Source of the DNA: Bufo bufo
Lineage: Eukaryota > Chordata > Amphibia > Anura > Bufonidae
DNA: 64,000 bases
Reading direction: 5' to 3'
NCBI RefSeq assembly: GCF_905171765.1
Contig: NC_053394.1
Span: 162,223,183 to 162,287,182, forward strand
Part shown: positions 48,201 to 52,379 of the stretch, piece by piece
Layout of the letters: the number at the start of each line of letters is the position of its first letter
How positions within the stretch are numbered: position 1 is the first letter of the stretch
Made by a program: the position numbers and the translations under genes
The notes under the pieces: model-generated
What the model was told of the DNA's origin: nothing
Database searches by the model: none
Seen by the model: the letters and a program-made list of their open reading frames with translations, nothing else

Positions 48201-49018
48201 GGATCTTCTGATGGGCCCAGGCTCTGATATCATAATGGGCCCCAAAGATCCATGAGAAAAAAACATTAGGCTGCCTTTGAAGCCGATCACCTGCCATTAG
48301 GGTCCATTTCTGTGATTCAAAGCACATTAAACTTTATTAATTATATAGGAGTTTGGCCTCGAGAATAATTTCCTCTGGTGGGCCCCAGGAACCTCAGTCC
48401 AACACGGACTATGGGGGTCATTTACTAAATGATATACAACAGTTTTCTGCCGTTTATCTATCATAGATTGCGGCGCAAAGGTTATTTGCACCACAATGTG
48501 GGACTATTCCCTGCTCACGCCAGGTCTAAAAAGGGGGCGTAGTGTGGGTGGGAAAGGGTAAAGGCCCGCAGGCCCATATCATTTATCGTTTTCTATGCCT
48601 TTAGGCGTAGAAAATGGTCAAAATTTAAGCCAGCAAGGAAGCTGTCTTACATTTAGACCGGTAGTGGATGCGCCAAAGTTATGTAGAGGCAGGTCCCTCT
48701 ACATAACTTCAGTGGATCTACCGCCATCGCAAGGGGTTATTAAGACTGGTGTCTAAAATGCCGGTCTTAATAAATGACCCCCTATGTTCATTCTACTTCT
48801 CTATAGTCCCAAAACAAGTCAATTAGATCTCTCGTGATTGATTGAAGTCCCTTTGAAAACAGACATACCATAGCTATGATGACAATTTTTTAATGAAAGG
48901 CATGATGCCAGTGTGTGTCATTTTGTTTTAGCTATACATCAATTCTCTTCTGTTTTTCTTCTGGTCTTTCATGTGATCTTCTTCATTTTCAGAGTTTGTA
49001 CATATGATGTCTCGCTGA
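6303..49018 (+). CDS. cabp2: Calcium-binding protein 2 gene, seven coding exons
   Basis: The spliced CDS joins 6303-6344, 10489-10653, 40935-40965, 42760-42894, 45434-45543, 47555-47702 and 48993-49018. It totals 657 bp, or 218 residues plus stop, with every junction in phase and GT-AG. The protein begins MGNC with Lys6, as in N-myristoylated CaBPs. It has an ACIFLR block at about residues 55-60 and EF-hand loops at 89-100 ([12 protein letters not shown]), 163-174 ([12 protein letters not shown]) and 200-211 ([12 protein letters not shown]). The second EF-hand (about 125-136) lacks a canonical loop, as is usual for CaBPs. It ends EFVHMMSR. CaBP2 is favoured over CaBP1, 4 and 5 by the [18 protein letters not shown] segment without the extra MNL found in CaBP1/5, and by the [20 protein letters not shown] stretch. 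Human CaBP2 is about the same length. In mammals CaBP2 is a calmodulin-like modulator of Cav1 channels in hair cells and retina, and its loss causes DFNB93 deafness. Family assignment is strong; the paralogue call is from remembered sequences. Confidence 0.93.
7001..7030. repeat. (AT)15 microsatellite
   Basis: Uninterrupted AT dinucleotides at the left edge of the following MITE. Confidence 0.95.
7031..7450. mobile_element. Palindromic T2/Kolobok-like MITE
   Basis: Long arms pair around the centre near 7230: the left arm GTTACTCCAGAAATATAAC at 7129 pairs with GTTATATTTCTGGAGTAAC at 7326. The right end reads GTGACAGAAACCCT followed by TTAA at 7451, the AGGG/TTAA end typical of T2 MITEs. The left end is replaced by the AT repeat. 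Confidence 0.6.
7627..8462. mobile_element. Penelope-like palindromic retroelement copy with 15-bp target duplication
   Basis: The insertion is bounded by direct copies of CATAAATTAAATCAC at 7612-7626 and 8463-8477. Inside, arms 7675-8054 and 8083-8465 are near-perfect inverted repeats, about 380 bp each, around a short centre. The centre carries AGCGAAACGGACGTC (GAAAC at 8092), a motif of hammerhead-type pLTRs. The long exact duplication implies target-primed retrotransposition rather than a DNA transposon. No ORF of a reverse transcriptase remains. Confidence 0.65.
8478..8852. other. Unassigned intron 1 sequence
   Basis: No repeat or exon recognised. Confidence 0.4.
8853..9726. mobile_element. 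Degenerate DNA-transposon-like repeat
   Basis: The left end ACCTTGAGCTTTTCCAC is matched in inverse by GGAAAAGTTCAAGGT at 9711-9725. The interior carries no open transposase. The outer end AGTGCCTTGAAATAATCATA is of the kind seen on Tc1-related repeats of fish and frogs. The right outer end is missing. Confidence 0.45.
9727..10488. repeat. Intron 1 end: MITE-like fragment and (TA)n tract
   Basis: GGGCTCATTCACATGACCAT at 9729 looks like a MITE end without a visible partner. A TA repeat covers 9993-10034. The remainder, up to the exon 2 acceptor, holds nothing recognised. Confidence 0.4.
10489..10653 (+). CDS. cabp2: cabp2 exon 2 (55-codon in-frame cassette)
   Basis: The exon follows a pyrimidine-rich acceptor ending CCCATCAG and ends before a GTATGT donor. 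It is exactly 165 bp and phase 0 on both sides. Its C-terminal part reads [16 protein letters not shown], the counterpart of the conserved GPACIFLR block placed just before [10 protein letters not shown] in mammalian CaBP1 and CaBP2. The N-terminal 35 residues are poorly conserved, as expected for this region. Because both ends are phase 0, skipping it leaves a 163-residue protein, the size of the short CaBP2 isoform. The ATG at 10490 is out of frame with the family reading and was not used as a start. Confidence 0.88.
10654..12220. repeat. Start of intron 2 with dispersed repeat copies
   Basis: Two copies of a repeat recognisable by GATGACCTATTCTTAGGATA (11164) and GATGAAGTATCCTTAGGATA (12004), followed by CTGATCAGT text, lie at about 11150-11340 and 11998-12110. 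Relatives occur at 13618, 40998, 53780 and 56320. Between them I see no gene. Confidence 0.45.
12236..13563 (+). mobile_element. Penelope-like element: 973-bp palindrome plus 3' tail
   Basis: Direct copies of TATATACTGAAGAGG at 12221-12235 and 13564-13578 define a 15-bp target duplication. The 5' part, 12236-13208, is a near-perfect inverted repeat centred near 12722. The 3' 355 bp is single copy and ends CATTAAACCTGTG. This matches the structure in which an inverted truncated copy is joined to a pLTR. The ORFs at 12463-12981 are mirror images of the palindrome and not genes. Confidence 0.7.
12690..12756 (+). ncRNA. Candidate hammerhead-ribozyme-like motif at the palindrome apex
   Basis: On the + strand CTGAAGA (12707-12713; consensus CUGANGA) is followed by an A, the stem GGGG/CCCC closed by CAAGTA, then GAAAC (12729-12733) and GCGTTT. 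Flanking CTCCTCACC and GGTGAGGAG (12696-12704 and 12740-12748) pair as stem I. Stem III is minimal, as in pLTR hammerheads. Two unpaired T residues before the core and an extra A before stem II depart from the consensus, so activity is doubtful. Confidence 0.5.
13904..14330. mobile_element. Palindromic MITE (AGGGTTGTCTGGCC ends)
   Basis: The left end AAAAGGGTTGTCTGGCCTTA and the right end AGGCTAGACAACCCCTTTAA are inverted repeats, and internal arms also pair (TTCTGCTCCTGAACATAAAA with TTTTTGTTCAGGGGTATAG). TTTAA at the right end suggests the T2/Kolobok group. The long ORF on either strand is a mirror of the palindrome. Confidence 0.55.
14403..15950 (-). mobile_element. Tc1/mariner element with broken transposase
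   Basis: Terminal inverted repeats of about 200 bp: TTTTGACTTTTATGTTCCA (14440) and TGGTGAGATATCAAGCCTGA (15896) mark the two ends, and CATATGATTAGTTATGCATA at 14558 pairs with TATGCAGATTCTTGTCATGT in inverse at 15774. The minus strand between them reads the 3' part of a Tc1 transposase, with many stops and frameshifts. It is a fossil copy. Confidence 0.6.
15951..16476. other. Unassigned intron 2 sequence
   Basis: Nothing recognised on either strand. Confidence 0.35.
16481..17134. mobile_element. T2-type MITE, right end missing
   Basis: TTAA at 16477 followed by AGGGAACCTGTCACC is the T2/Kolobok end. Arms of about 300 bp pair around a GC-rich centre near 16820. The right arm stops at CTGGGGGCTACTGTAA, so the last 50 bp expected from the left arm are lost. 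The four overlapping ORFs are palindrome shadows. Confidence 0.65.
17173..17768 (-). mobile_element. Solo LTR, target duplication CACAG
   Basis: Begins TGTCACGATC and ends ATTGTGACA, with perfect CACAG at 17168-17172 and 17769-17773. A 5-bp duplication and TG/CA ends define an intact 596-bp solo LTR of a Ty3/gypsy-like or related element. Orientation is inferred as minus from T-rich, GTTGTCTCTGG-type text on that strand and is not certain. A run of 14 G lies at 17187. Confidence 0.8.
17774..18540. other. Unassigned intron 2 sequence
   Basis: No exon or element recognised; ORFs are short and have no family motifs. Confidence 0.35.
18543..19020. repeat. Palindromic repeat
   Basis: Arms pair around about 18780: GAGATCAGAGATAAGAGC at 18814 is the reverse complement of GCTCTTATCTCTGATCTC at 18731. 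CTGCAAATAGGCTGAAAT and ATTTCAGTAGGTTTGCAG also pair. It resembles the other MITEs but the ends are not clear. Confidence 0.5.
19030..19456. mobile_element. Palindromic MITE with inverted flanks
   Basis: TTAAAGGGGTTGTCCCATCT at 19054 pairs with the right end AGATAGTATAACCTCTTTAA. The repeat continues outside the TTAA: ATCATTATTTCTAATAC on the left and GTATTAGAAATAATGAT on the right are also inverted. See findings. Confidence 0.55.
19457..19793. other. Unassigned intron 2 sequence
   Basis: Nothing recognised. Confidence 0.35.
19794..20400. repeat. Inverted repeat, GGGCTGGTCATCT ends
   Basis: AGTATAGGGCTGGTCATCT at 19796 is matched in reverse by AGATGACCAGCCCTATACTA at 20170, and further blocks (ATTAGCCGCT / AGCGGCTAAT; GATATTACGTCAGTAATT at 20265) also pair. 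It is probably a nested MITE. No ORF. Confidence 0.5.
20405..20810. repeat. Two direct copies of a 110-150 bp unit
   Basis: CACCGCAGGTCCTTAAA with downstream GTGGACCTGCG and CATGTTTAATAAAAT text occurs at 20418-20520 and again at 20658-20800. Each copy contains a short inverted repeat, CGCAGGTCC / GGACCTGCG. A TCTA microsatellite lies between them at 20545-20580. Confidence 0.6.
20951..21370. mobile_element. Truncated PIF/Harbinger-like MITE
   Basis: TAA followed by GGCTACTATCACACTGGCGT is the same end as the complete element at 57657-57974, and the inside is rich in AACGGATCCGT motifs. It abuts the LINE at 21371 without its own right end. Confidence 0.55.
21371..24299 (+). mobile_element. 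CR1-like LINE, 5' truncated, ORF2 broken
   Basis: Colinear with 35984-38733 and about equally diverged. It starts inside ORF2. RT motifs are visible: GPDGIH near 22760, [18 protein letters not shown] near 23310-23360, LFADDTK near 23400, then the C-terminal [16 protein letters not shown] and [11 protein letters not shown]. The longest open part is 23344-24207. A stop (HK-stop) at 22903 and frameshifts inactivate it. It ends with TTCTATGTTTCTATG, the short 3' repeat of this LINE family. A MITE is nested at 21695-22471. Confidence 0.85.
21695..22471. mobile_element. MITE nested in the LINE
   Basis: Ends GCCTCTTTCACACTTGCGTT and AACGCAAGTGTGAAAGAGCC are inverted. The LINE text TTAGCTCAG before it and TTAGTCAG after it look like an imperfect 8-bp duplication, which suggests a hAT-type element. 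Its centre carries the GC-rich module shared with 50200-51240 and 55220-55780. Confidence 0.6.
24300..24610. other. Unassigned spacer between two LINEs
   Basis: Nothing recognised. Confidence 0.4.
24611..27707 (-). mobile_element. CR1-clade LINE, nearly complete ORF2
   Basis: On the minus strand an APE-type endonuclease spans 27643-26702, with [25 protein letters not shown] and SDHKVI. Reverse transcriptase follows in 26673-24935, with [30 protein letters not shown] and IFADDTKL. The C-terminal [20 protein letters not shown] segment closes the ORF. The parts lie in several frames, so four or more frameshifts or stops separate them. The 3' end lies near 24635. ORF1 is not seen, so the copy is 5' truncated or its start is lost at the palindrome at 27709. 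Confidence 0.85.
27709..27863. mobile_element. Short Penelope-like palindrome
   Basis: TTAATTCATATGC at 27713 and GCATATGAATTGAA at 27850 close inverted arms of about 75 bp, whose inner parts read GGCCCGTCCAGCC and GGCTGGACGGGCC. The centre holds a hammerhead-like core on the + strand. Confidence 0.55.
27784..27818 (+). ncRNA. Candidate hammerhead-ribozyme-like core
   Basis: CTGACGA (27788-27794; CUGANGA consensus) is followed by an A, stem II GGC...GCC around TGGACGG, then GAAAC (27809-27813) and GC. The arrangement is the same as at 12707. The right-hand half is degenerate, so it is probably inactive. Confidence 0.4.
27864..29070. other. Intron 2 spacer with a Penelope-like fragment
   Basis: Mostly unassigned. 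At 28941-28976 the minus strand reads AAAAGGCTCACACTGAGC followed by TGAAACG, a decayed hammerhead-like core of the same type, next to ACTCAATACG text typical of pLTRs. Confidence 0.4.
29384..30440 (+). pseudogene. Tc1 transposase, one frameshift, triad present
   Basis: The first frame, 29384-29731, holds the DNA-binding paired-like helices ([19 protein letters not shown]) and the GRPR-like hinge RPRRPRK. The second frame, 29685-30440, gives the catalytic domain: [10 protein letters not shown] (first Asp), a [19 protein letters not shown] stretch, [15 protein letters not shown] (second Asp) and [12 protein letters not shown] (Glu), i.e. a DD34E triad. The frames overlap at about 29690-29730, where one indel explains the break. 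The usual LNPIEH is changed to LNPNEH. The C-terminus, ending GFATKY, is complete. Confidence 0.85.
30575..31365. mobile_element. T2/Kolobok-type palindromic MITE
   Basis: Exact TTAA at 30571-30574 and 31366-31369. Ends AGGGAATCTGTCACTAGCA and the reverse complement. Arms of about 375 bp are nearly perfect around a centre near 30970. The pre-insertion Tc1 repeat is known from its left counterpart (CTTTAATTTGAGG in inverse at 29190), which confirms TTAA as the target. Little divergence between the arms suggests a young insertion. Confidence 0.85.
31491..32348. other. Unassigned intron 2 sequence
   Basis: No recognised exon or element between the Tc1 element and the BEL LTR. Confidence 0.35.
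32354..32802 (-). repeat. BEL/Pao 3' LTR
   Basis: 449 bp; in element sense TGTGCTGCTA to CAGAATA. Preceded in element sense by the purine tract GACGGGGAG. Nearly identical to 40060-40507. Confidence 0.88.
33017..33880 (-). pseudogene. BEL/Pao RNase H and C-terminal domain, integrase deleted in frame
   Basis: 287 open codons. The start, [20 protein letters not shown] and [17 protein letters not shown], is the Pao RNase H, with DSKVFLGYI and [15 protein letters not shown]. After [14 protein letters not shown] it jumps to the post-integrase domain ([29 protein letters not shown]). The zinc-binding and DDE integrase core that should lie between is absent, yet the frame is kept. It cannot integrate by itself. 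Confidence 0.82.
34317..35237 (+). pseudogene. LINE ORF1: zinc-ribbon-like N-terminus plus SGNH esterase, one nonsense codon
   Basis: Starting at ATG 34317, the same frame runs to 35237 with one TGA at 34515-34517. The N-terminal part has two CxxC pairs (LCRNC and CLIC), a likely zinc-binding unit. After the stop, the esterase domain shows [10 protein letters not shown] (nucleophile Ser block), HLGTNDL (GxND block) and [10 protein letters not shown] (DxxH block). All SGNH catalytic residues are present. Esterase ORF1 proteins are known from CR1-like LINEs; the true substrate is unknown. Confidence 0.85.
35255..38640 (+). pseudogene. LINE ORF2: APE endonuclease and reverse transcriptase
   Basis: The endonuclease starts near 35330 ([28 protein letters not shown]) and breaks by frameshift at 35520 and by stops near 35675-35880 (GDFN-type block at 35730; SDHQSLWF at 35890). 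RT runs 35886-37607 with small breaks: [38 protein letters not shown] stop at 37606 follows ALVRPH, and the C-terminus resumes to 38060. The catalytic FADD is intact, but the ORF is not continuous. Confidence 0.85.
37969..38552. mobile_element. 584-bp insertion with 16-bp target duplication
   Basis: CTTCCTGCAGAAGTGG stands before it (37953-37968) and after it (38553-38568), and the undisturbed LINE copy at 24120 has it once. The insert has no ORF and no inverted ends. A long exact duplication means retrotransposition. AATATATTTTATTAGAGCAT text resembles the Penelope-like pLTRs of this window, but the family is not proven. Confidence 0.75.
38735..38998 (-). pseudogene. BEL/Pao RT-RNase H junction fragment
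   Basis: The minus strand reads [18 protein letters not shown], then [17 protein letters not shown] and [19 protein letters not shown]. This is the conserved Pao segment after the RT, including the RNase H DAS motif. It stops at 38735, where the LINE tail begins, and continues at 33880. Confidence 0.8.
39003..39241. mobile_element. hAT-like fragment in the BEL element
   Basis: CAGTGGTGGCGAACCTATGG is a known type of hAT-family terminal sequence. It sits between the gag-like ORF and the RT remnant, where about 2 kb of pol is missing. The opposite end is unclear. Confidence 0.4.
39245..39829 (-). CDS. BEL/Pao gag-like protein
   Basis: A 194-residue open frame starting [10 protein letters not shown] just downstream of the 5' LTR. 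It contains a predicted helical region ([20 protein letters not shown] and following) and a Ser/Thr/Arg-rich end. Position and character fit Pao-type gag N-terminal regions; no zinc knuckle is visible. It ends near a hAT-like fragment, so it is truncated. Confidence 0.6.
   Translation of the reverse strand: MSRQGSEHSFMAEPTQIHHASELADVQGADSADITEQSVRPKCTIKPTQKLRENYEATRDEFSSNLSDLWDRTTHCMSVLSQFNDQPAEIKDSINHLFAVYVRYQQLSAKYSAFLQDSNIEDSSAELTRTDALNQQRDLAVQNAKFKAELCITQLQETRSHRSTTTKRTALSSRSSRSKTATQNPLIYRKVPTR
40060..40507 (-). repeat. BEL/Pao 5' LTR
   Basis: 448 bp; differs from the 3' LTR at only a few positions, so the element is fairly young. The element-sense sequence after it, GGCAAAAGATGC, should hold the primer-binding site, which I cannot assign to a tRNA. 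Confidence 0.88.
40513..40934. other. End of intron 2, unassigned
   Basis: No repeat recognised; includes the exon 3 acceptor region. Confidence 0.35.
40935..40965 (+). CDS. cabp2: cabp2 exon 3 (31-bp microexon)
   Basis: This tiny exon reads [10 protein letters not shown] plus one base. It lies between an acceptor ATTCCAG and a donor GTAAGC. The residues are nearly identical to those of human CaBP1/CaBP2, and the 31-bp length and phase 0/1 match the conserved microexon of the family. It links the variable N-terminal region to EF-hand 1. Confidence 0.93.
40976..41526. repeat. Two MITE pieces in intron 3
   Basis: TTAAAGGGGTTGTCCGAGTT at 40976 starts the dispersed GATGACATATCTTCAGGACA repeat (to about 41157). 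A second palindrome around CATCCAGCTGGCCATGG / CCATGGCCAGCTGGAT (41300-41345) follows. Confidence 0.5.
41531..42131 (+). mobile_element. Solo LTR, target duplication ATAC, sense to cabp2
   Basis: Begins TGTGGTGAAGTG and ends GATCCCTTACA, with ATAC at 41527-41530 and 42132-42135. It contains a sense AATAAA at 42063. The 601-bp length and 4-bp duplication fit an endogenous retrovirus-like or Ty3/gypsy-like LTR. No internal sequence remains. Confidence 0.75.
42063..42068 (+). promoter_or_regulatory. LTR polyadenylation signal in cabp2 intron 3
   Basis: AATAAA in the sense direction inside the solo LTR, followed within 60 bp by the LTR end. It could cause early cleavage of cabp2 transcripts. Confidence 0.5.
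42136..42759. other. End of intron 3, unassigned
   Basis: Nothing recognised up to the exon 4 acceptor. Confidence 0.35.
42760..42894 (+). CDS. cabp2: cabp2 exon 4 (EF-hand 1)
   Basis: The exon starts after TCCTCAG, completes the Glu codon split with exon 3, and encodes ELREAFKEF, the loop [12 protein letters not shown] and the [16 protein letters not shown] linker. All calcium ligands of EF-hand 1 are present (D, D, D, G, I, E at loop positions 1, 3, 5, 6, 8, 12). It ends ATC-A before a GTTAGT donor, phase 1. The family block ends here, which fixes the boundary. Confidence 0.95.
42895..43502. other. Start of intron 4, unassigned
   Basis: Nothing recognised. Confidence 0.35.
43503..43895. 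mobile_element. Palindromic MITE-like repeat
   Basis: TACTTATCCCCTATCCAC at 43531 and GATAGGTGATAGGTTG at 43858 are inverted, followed by CACGCCCTTTAA. GATCGGCAGGGCTC and the later GCCTGCCAATCAGAC also pair. No coding capacity. Confidence 0.45.
44516..44740. repeat. Minisatellite inside the LTR
   Basis: Unit GTTAAATCGTTGGTGGTATA plus GGGTAGGGAATGCAGG recurs about three to four times with partial units. Confidence 0.8.
45210..45246. repeat. (AT)n microsatellite
   Basis: About 18 AT units within the solo LTR. Confidence 0.9.
45434..45543 (+). CDS. cabp2: cabp2 exon 5 (inactive EF-hand 2 and linker)
   Basis: Acceptor CCCTTAG; the first two bases complete a Thr codon, giving [18 protein letters not shown], then [18 protein letters not shown]. 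The alternative acceptor three bases downstream (after CAG) would replace Thr-Gly by Arg and fit the family less well. EF-hand 2 lacks canonical calcium ligands, typical of CaBPs. The donor is GTATTA, phase 0. An intact solo LTR ends 35 bp upstream of the exon. Confidence 0.95.
45797..46135. mobile_element. Palindromic MITE-like repeat in intron 5
   Basis: TTTAAACGGGTTGTCCCATC at 45799 and AGGACAACCCTATTAATC at 46120 are inverted ends. Inside, repeated GGAGTTATGGA / TCCATAACTCC blocks pair. Related to the TTAAAGGGGTTGTCC group. Confidence 0.5.
46471..47480 (+). mobile_element. Solo LTR, target duplication GTCTC
   Basis: Begins TGTCACGGCC and ends CGTTGTGACA, with perfect GTCTC at 46466-46470 and 47481-47485. 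A 1010-bp LTR. TGTCACG/GTGACA ends resemble those at 17173-17768, suggesting related families. The plus sense is inferred from its T/G-rich strand. Confidence 0.82.
47555..47702 (+). CDS. cabp2: cabp2 exon 6 (EF-hands 3 and 4)
   Basis: Acceptor CCAAAAACAG, with a weak pyrimidine tract; donor GTACAA, phase 1. It encodes the loop [12 protein letters not shown], the helix [14 protein letters not shown], and most of loop 4, [11 protein letters not shown]. Both loops keep all calcium-coordinating positions, so the C-lobe should bind calcium. The acceptor lies about 75 bp after an intact solo LTR in intron 5. Confidence 0.96.
47703..48414. other. Intron 6, unassigned part
   Basis: Nothing recognised, apart from a CAGAGGATCTTCTGATGGGC text that may be a short repeat. 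Confidence 0.35.
48415..48783. mobile_element. MITE of the GGGGTCATTTA family in intron 6
   Basis: Ends TGGGGGTCATTTACTAAATG and TTAATAAATGACCCCCTA are inverted repeats. This is an uninterrupted copy of MITE A at 2753. It supplies the empty TTAA site (TTATTAAGACTGGTGTC). Confidence 0.65.
48993..49018 (+). CDS. cabp2: cabp2 exon 7 (C-terminus and stop)
   Basis: Acceptor CATTTTCAG; the first AG completes a Glu codon, then FVHMMSR and TGA. EFVxMMSR-stop is the invariant C-terminus of CaBP1, 2 and 5. The exon continues into a 3' UTR with AATAAA at 49084. Confidence 0.94.
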
Positions 49019-49110
49019 AAAGCTGAAGTGAAATTTGGAGTAGCCCCGTAGAGGAGGTTGTGTGTTTGACTTTCATTATACCAAATAAATGTATATTATT
49101 GTACTGAGCT
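49019..49110 (+). other. cabp2: cabp2 3' UTR with polyadenylation signal
   Basis: Canonical AATAAA at 49084-49089 lies 66 bp after the stop codon, followed by a T-rich stretch near 49095-49125. This predicts a very short 3' UTR ending near 49100-49115. Confidence 0.7.
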
Positions 49111-49424
49111 ATGTATGTCTTATTTCACAATGGTGGCTGGTTCTTGTAAAGCTTGGAGGTCACAAGAGTGAAGTTTAATCCTCATGGTGCTACTATGAGT
49201 TCTTGAACTAGTTTCCATCAGGACGGGTGACAGAAGACAAAGGAAAGACAGCATTTATTCAGAGTCACCAGCATACAACACAGACAACATAGTCCATTTT
49301 CACATATTCAAGCTCAGATCAATGGCCGCCGTATATATTAGATGATCAGTTGGTTCCGCTGAAACCTGCAGAGTTGGTGGATATACATCAAATGTGTATG
49401 GCAGTCTTTACATGTAGTCATATA
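49111..49424. other. Spacer after cabp2, unassigned
   Basis: Nothing recognised. Confidence 0.35.
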
Positions 49425-49734
49425 CAGTACAGACCAAAAGTTTGGACACACCTTCTCATTCAAAGAGTTTTCTTTATTTTCATGACTATGAAAATTGTAG
49501 ATTCACACTGAAAGCATCAAAACTATGAATTAACACATGTGGAATTATATACATAACAAACAAGTGTGAAACAACTCAAAATGTGTCATATTCTAGGTTC
49601 TTCAAAGTAGCCACCTTTTGCTTTGATTACTGCTTTGCACACTCTTGGCACACTCTTGGCATTCTCTTGATGAGCTTCAAGAGGTAGTCCCCCTGAAATG
49701 GTTTTCACTTCACAGGTGTGCCCTGTCAGGTTTA

Positions 49735-51710
49735 GGCCTCCTGCACACGACCGTTGTGTGCACCCGTGGCCGTTGTGCAGTTTTCCGTTTTTTTTTCACG
49801 GACCCATTGACTTTCAATGGGTCCGTGGAAAAATCGGAAAATGCACCGTTTTGCAGCCGCATCCTTGATCCGTGTTTCCTGTCCGTCCAAAAAATATGAC
49901 CTATCCTATTTTTTGGACGGACAACGGTTCACAGACCCATTCAAGTCAATGGGTCCGTGAAAGAACACGGATGCACACAAGATTGGCATCCGCGTCCGTG
50001 ATCCGTGGCCGTAGGTTACTTTCATACAGACGGATCCGAAGATCCGTCTGCATAAAAGCTTTTTCAGAGCTGAGTTTTCACTTCGTGAAAAGTCAGAACC
50101 GACAGTATATTCTAACACAGAGGCGTTTCCATAGTGATGGGGACGCTTCTAGTTAGAATATACTACGAACTGTGTACATGACTGCTGCCTGGCAGCACCC
50201 GATCTCTTACAGGTGGCTGTGATCCGCACAATTAACCCCTCAGATGCTGCACCTGAGGGGTTAATTGTGCATATCATAGCCCCCTATAAGAGATCAGGGG
50301 CTGCCAGGCAGGAGGGGGCAGACCCCCCTCCCTCCCTCTATTGTATTAATTTTATTGGTGGCCAGTGTGCGGCCCCCCCGGCCCCTCCTCTATTGTTTTA
50401 ATATCATTGGTGGCCAGTGTGCGCCCCCCCCGGCCCCCCCTCTATTGTTTTAATATCATTGGTGGCCAGTGTGCGGCCTCCCCTCCCCCCCCCCAATCAT
50501 TGGTGGCAGCGGAGAGTTCCGATCGGAGTCCCAGTTTAATCACTGGGGCTTCGATCGGTAACCATGGCAACCAGGACACTACTGTAGTCCTGGTTGCCAT
50601 GGTTACTTAGCAATATTAGAAGCATCATACTTACCTGCTGCGCTGTCTGTGACCGGCCGGGAGCTCCTCCTACTGGTAAGTGACAGATCATTAAGCAATG
50701 CGCCACACAGACCTGTCACTTACCAGTAGGAGGAGCTCCCGGCCGGTCACAGACAGCGCAGCAGGTAAGTATGATGCTTCTAATATTGCTAAGTAACCAT
50801 GGCAACCAGGACTACCGTAGTGTCCTGGTTGCCATGGTTACCGATCGGAGCCCCAGCGATGAAACTGGGACTCCGATCGGAACTCTCCGCTGCCACCAAT
50901 GATCGGGGAGAGGGGAGGCCGCACACTGGCCACCAATGATATTAAAACAATAGAGGGGGGGCCGGGGGGGGGCGCACACTGGCCACCAATAATATTAAAA
51001 CAATAGAGGGGGGGCCGGGGGGGGGCCGCACACTGGCCACCAATGATATTCAAACTGGGGAGGGAGGGGGGTCTGCCCCCTGCTGCCTGGCAGCCCCTGA
51101 TCTCTTACAGGGGGCTATGATAAGCACAATTAACACATTCAGGTGCGGCACCTGATGGGTTAATTGTGCTGATCACAGCCCCCTGTAAATGATCAGGTGC
51201 TGCCAGGCAGCAGGGGGCAGTCATGTACACAGTTCGTAGGATATTCTAACTAGAAGCGTCCCCATCACCATGGGAACGCCTCTGTGTTAGAATATACTGT
51301 CGGATATGAGTTTCACTATCTAACTCAAATCCGATGGTATATTCTAACATAGAGGCGTTCCCATGGTGAGGGGGATGCTTCAAGTTAAAATATACCATCG
51401 GATTGGAGAAAACTCCGATCCTATGGTATATTAACTCCTGACTTTACATTGAAAGTCAATGGTGGATGGATCCGTTTGCAATTGCACCATATTGTGTCAA
51501 CGTCAAACGGATCCGTCCCCATTGACTTGCATTGTAAGTCAAGACGGATCCGTTTGGCTCCGCACGGCCAGGCGGAAACCAAAACTACTTTTTTTTCATG
51601 TGCGTAGATCCTCCAAAAATCAAGGAAGACCCACGGACAAAAAAACGATCACGGACCAACGGAACCCTGTTTTGCGGACCGTGAAAAAATACTGTTGTGT
51701 GCAGGAGGCC
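49735..51710. mobile_element. PIF/Harbinger-like non-autonomous element, TTA duplication
   Basis: Ends GGCCTCCTGCACACGACCGT and GTTGTGTGCAGGAGGCC, flanked by TTA at 49732-49734 and 51711-51713. A 3-bp TTA duplication is the mark of PIF/Harbinger. The interior is a large palindrome around 50690 (ACCAGTAGGAGGAGCTCC), with three tandem copies of an ATTGGTGGCCAGTGTGCG unit per arm. No real ORF. Confidence 0.75.
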
Positions 51711-51940
51711 TTAACAAGTGGGATTTCTTGCCTTATAAATGGGGTTGGGACTATCAGTTGCGTTGAGGAGAAGTCAGGAGGATACACAGCTGATAGTCCT
51801 ACTGAATAGACTGTTTGAATTGGTATTATGGCAAGAAAAAAGCAGCTAAGTAAAGAAAAACGAGTGGCCATCATTACTTTAAGAAATTAAGGTCAGTCAG
51901 TCAGCCGAAAAATTGGGAAAACTTTGAAAGTAAGGGCTAT

Positions 51941-52132
51941 TTGACCATGAAGGAGAGTGATGGGGTGCTGCGCCAGATGACCTGGCCTCCACAGTCACCG
52001 GACCTGAACCCAATCGAGATGGTTTGGGGTGAGCTGGACCGCAGAGTGAAGGCAAAAGGGCCAACAAGTGCTAAGCATCTCTGGGAACTCCTTCAAGACC
52101 GTTGGAAGACCATTTCAGGGGGCTACTCTTGA
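51941..52132 (+). pseudogene. Tc1 transposase C-terminal remnant
   Basis: Reads [20 protein letters not shown] then LWELLQDRWKTISGGYS. This is the third catalytic residue region (DLNPIE) and the tail of a Tc1 transposase. The two catalytic Asp residues are lost in an internal deletion near 51930. Confidence 0.8.
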
Positions 52133-52379
52133 AGCTCATCAAGAGAATTCCAAGAGTGTGCAAAGCAGTAATCAAAGCAAAAGGTGGCTACTTTGAAGAA
52201 CCTAGAATATGACATATTTTCAGTTGCTTCACACTTGTTTGTTATGTATATAATTCCACATGTGTTAATTCATAGTTTTGATGCCTACATAGTCATGAAA
52301 ATAAAGAAAACTCTTTGAATGAGAAGGTGTGTCCAAACTTTTGGTCTGTACTGTGTGTGTATATATATATATATATATG

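Larger units (their letters stand above)
49425..52353 (+). mobile_element. Tc1/mariner element with deleted transposase and nested element
   Basis: Ends CAGTACAGACCAAAAGTTTG and CAAACTTTTGGTCTGTACTG are perfect inverted repeats, continuing about 200 bp inward (GTGTGAAACAACTCAAAATG / CATTTTCAGTTGCTTCACAC-like). A PIF/Harbinger-like element occupies 49735-51710. The transposase middle is deleted. Confidence 0.82.

Noticed and set aside
40935..49018. cabp1, cabp4 or cabp5 as the gene identity
   Set aside because: CaBP1 and CaBP5 have extra residues (MNL) before GGxVDF and differ in the EF4 approach; CaBP4 differs at the EF2 segment and C-terminus. The exon 2 block and EVDEIL favour CaBP2. Only phylogeny would be final.
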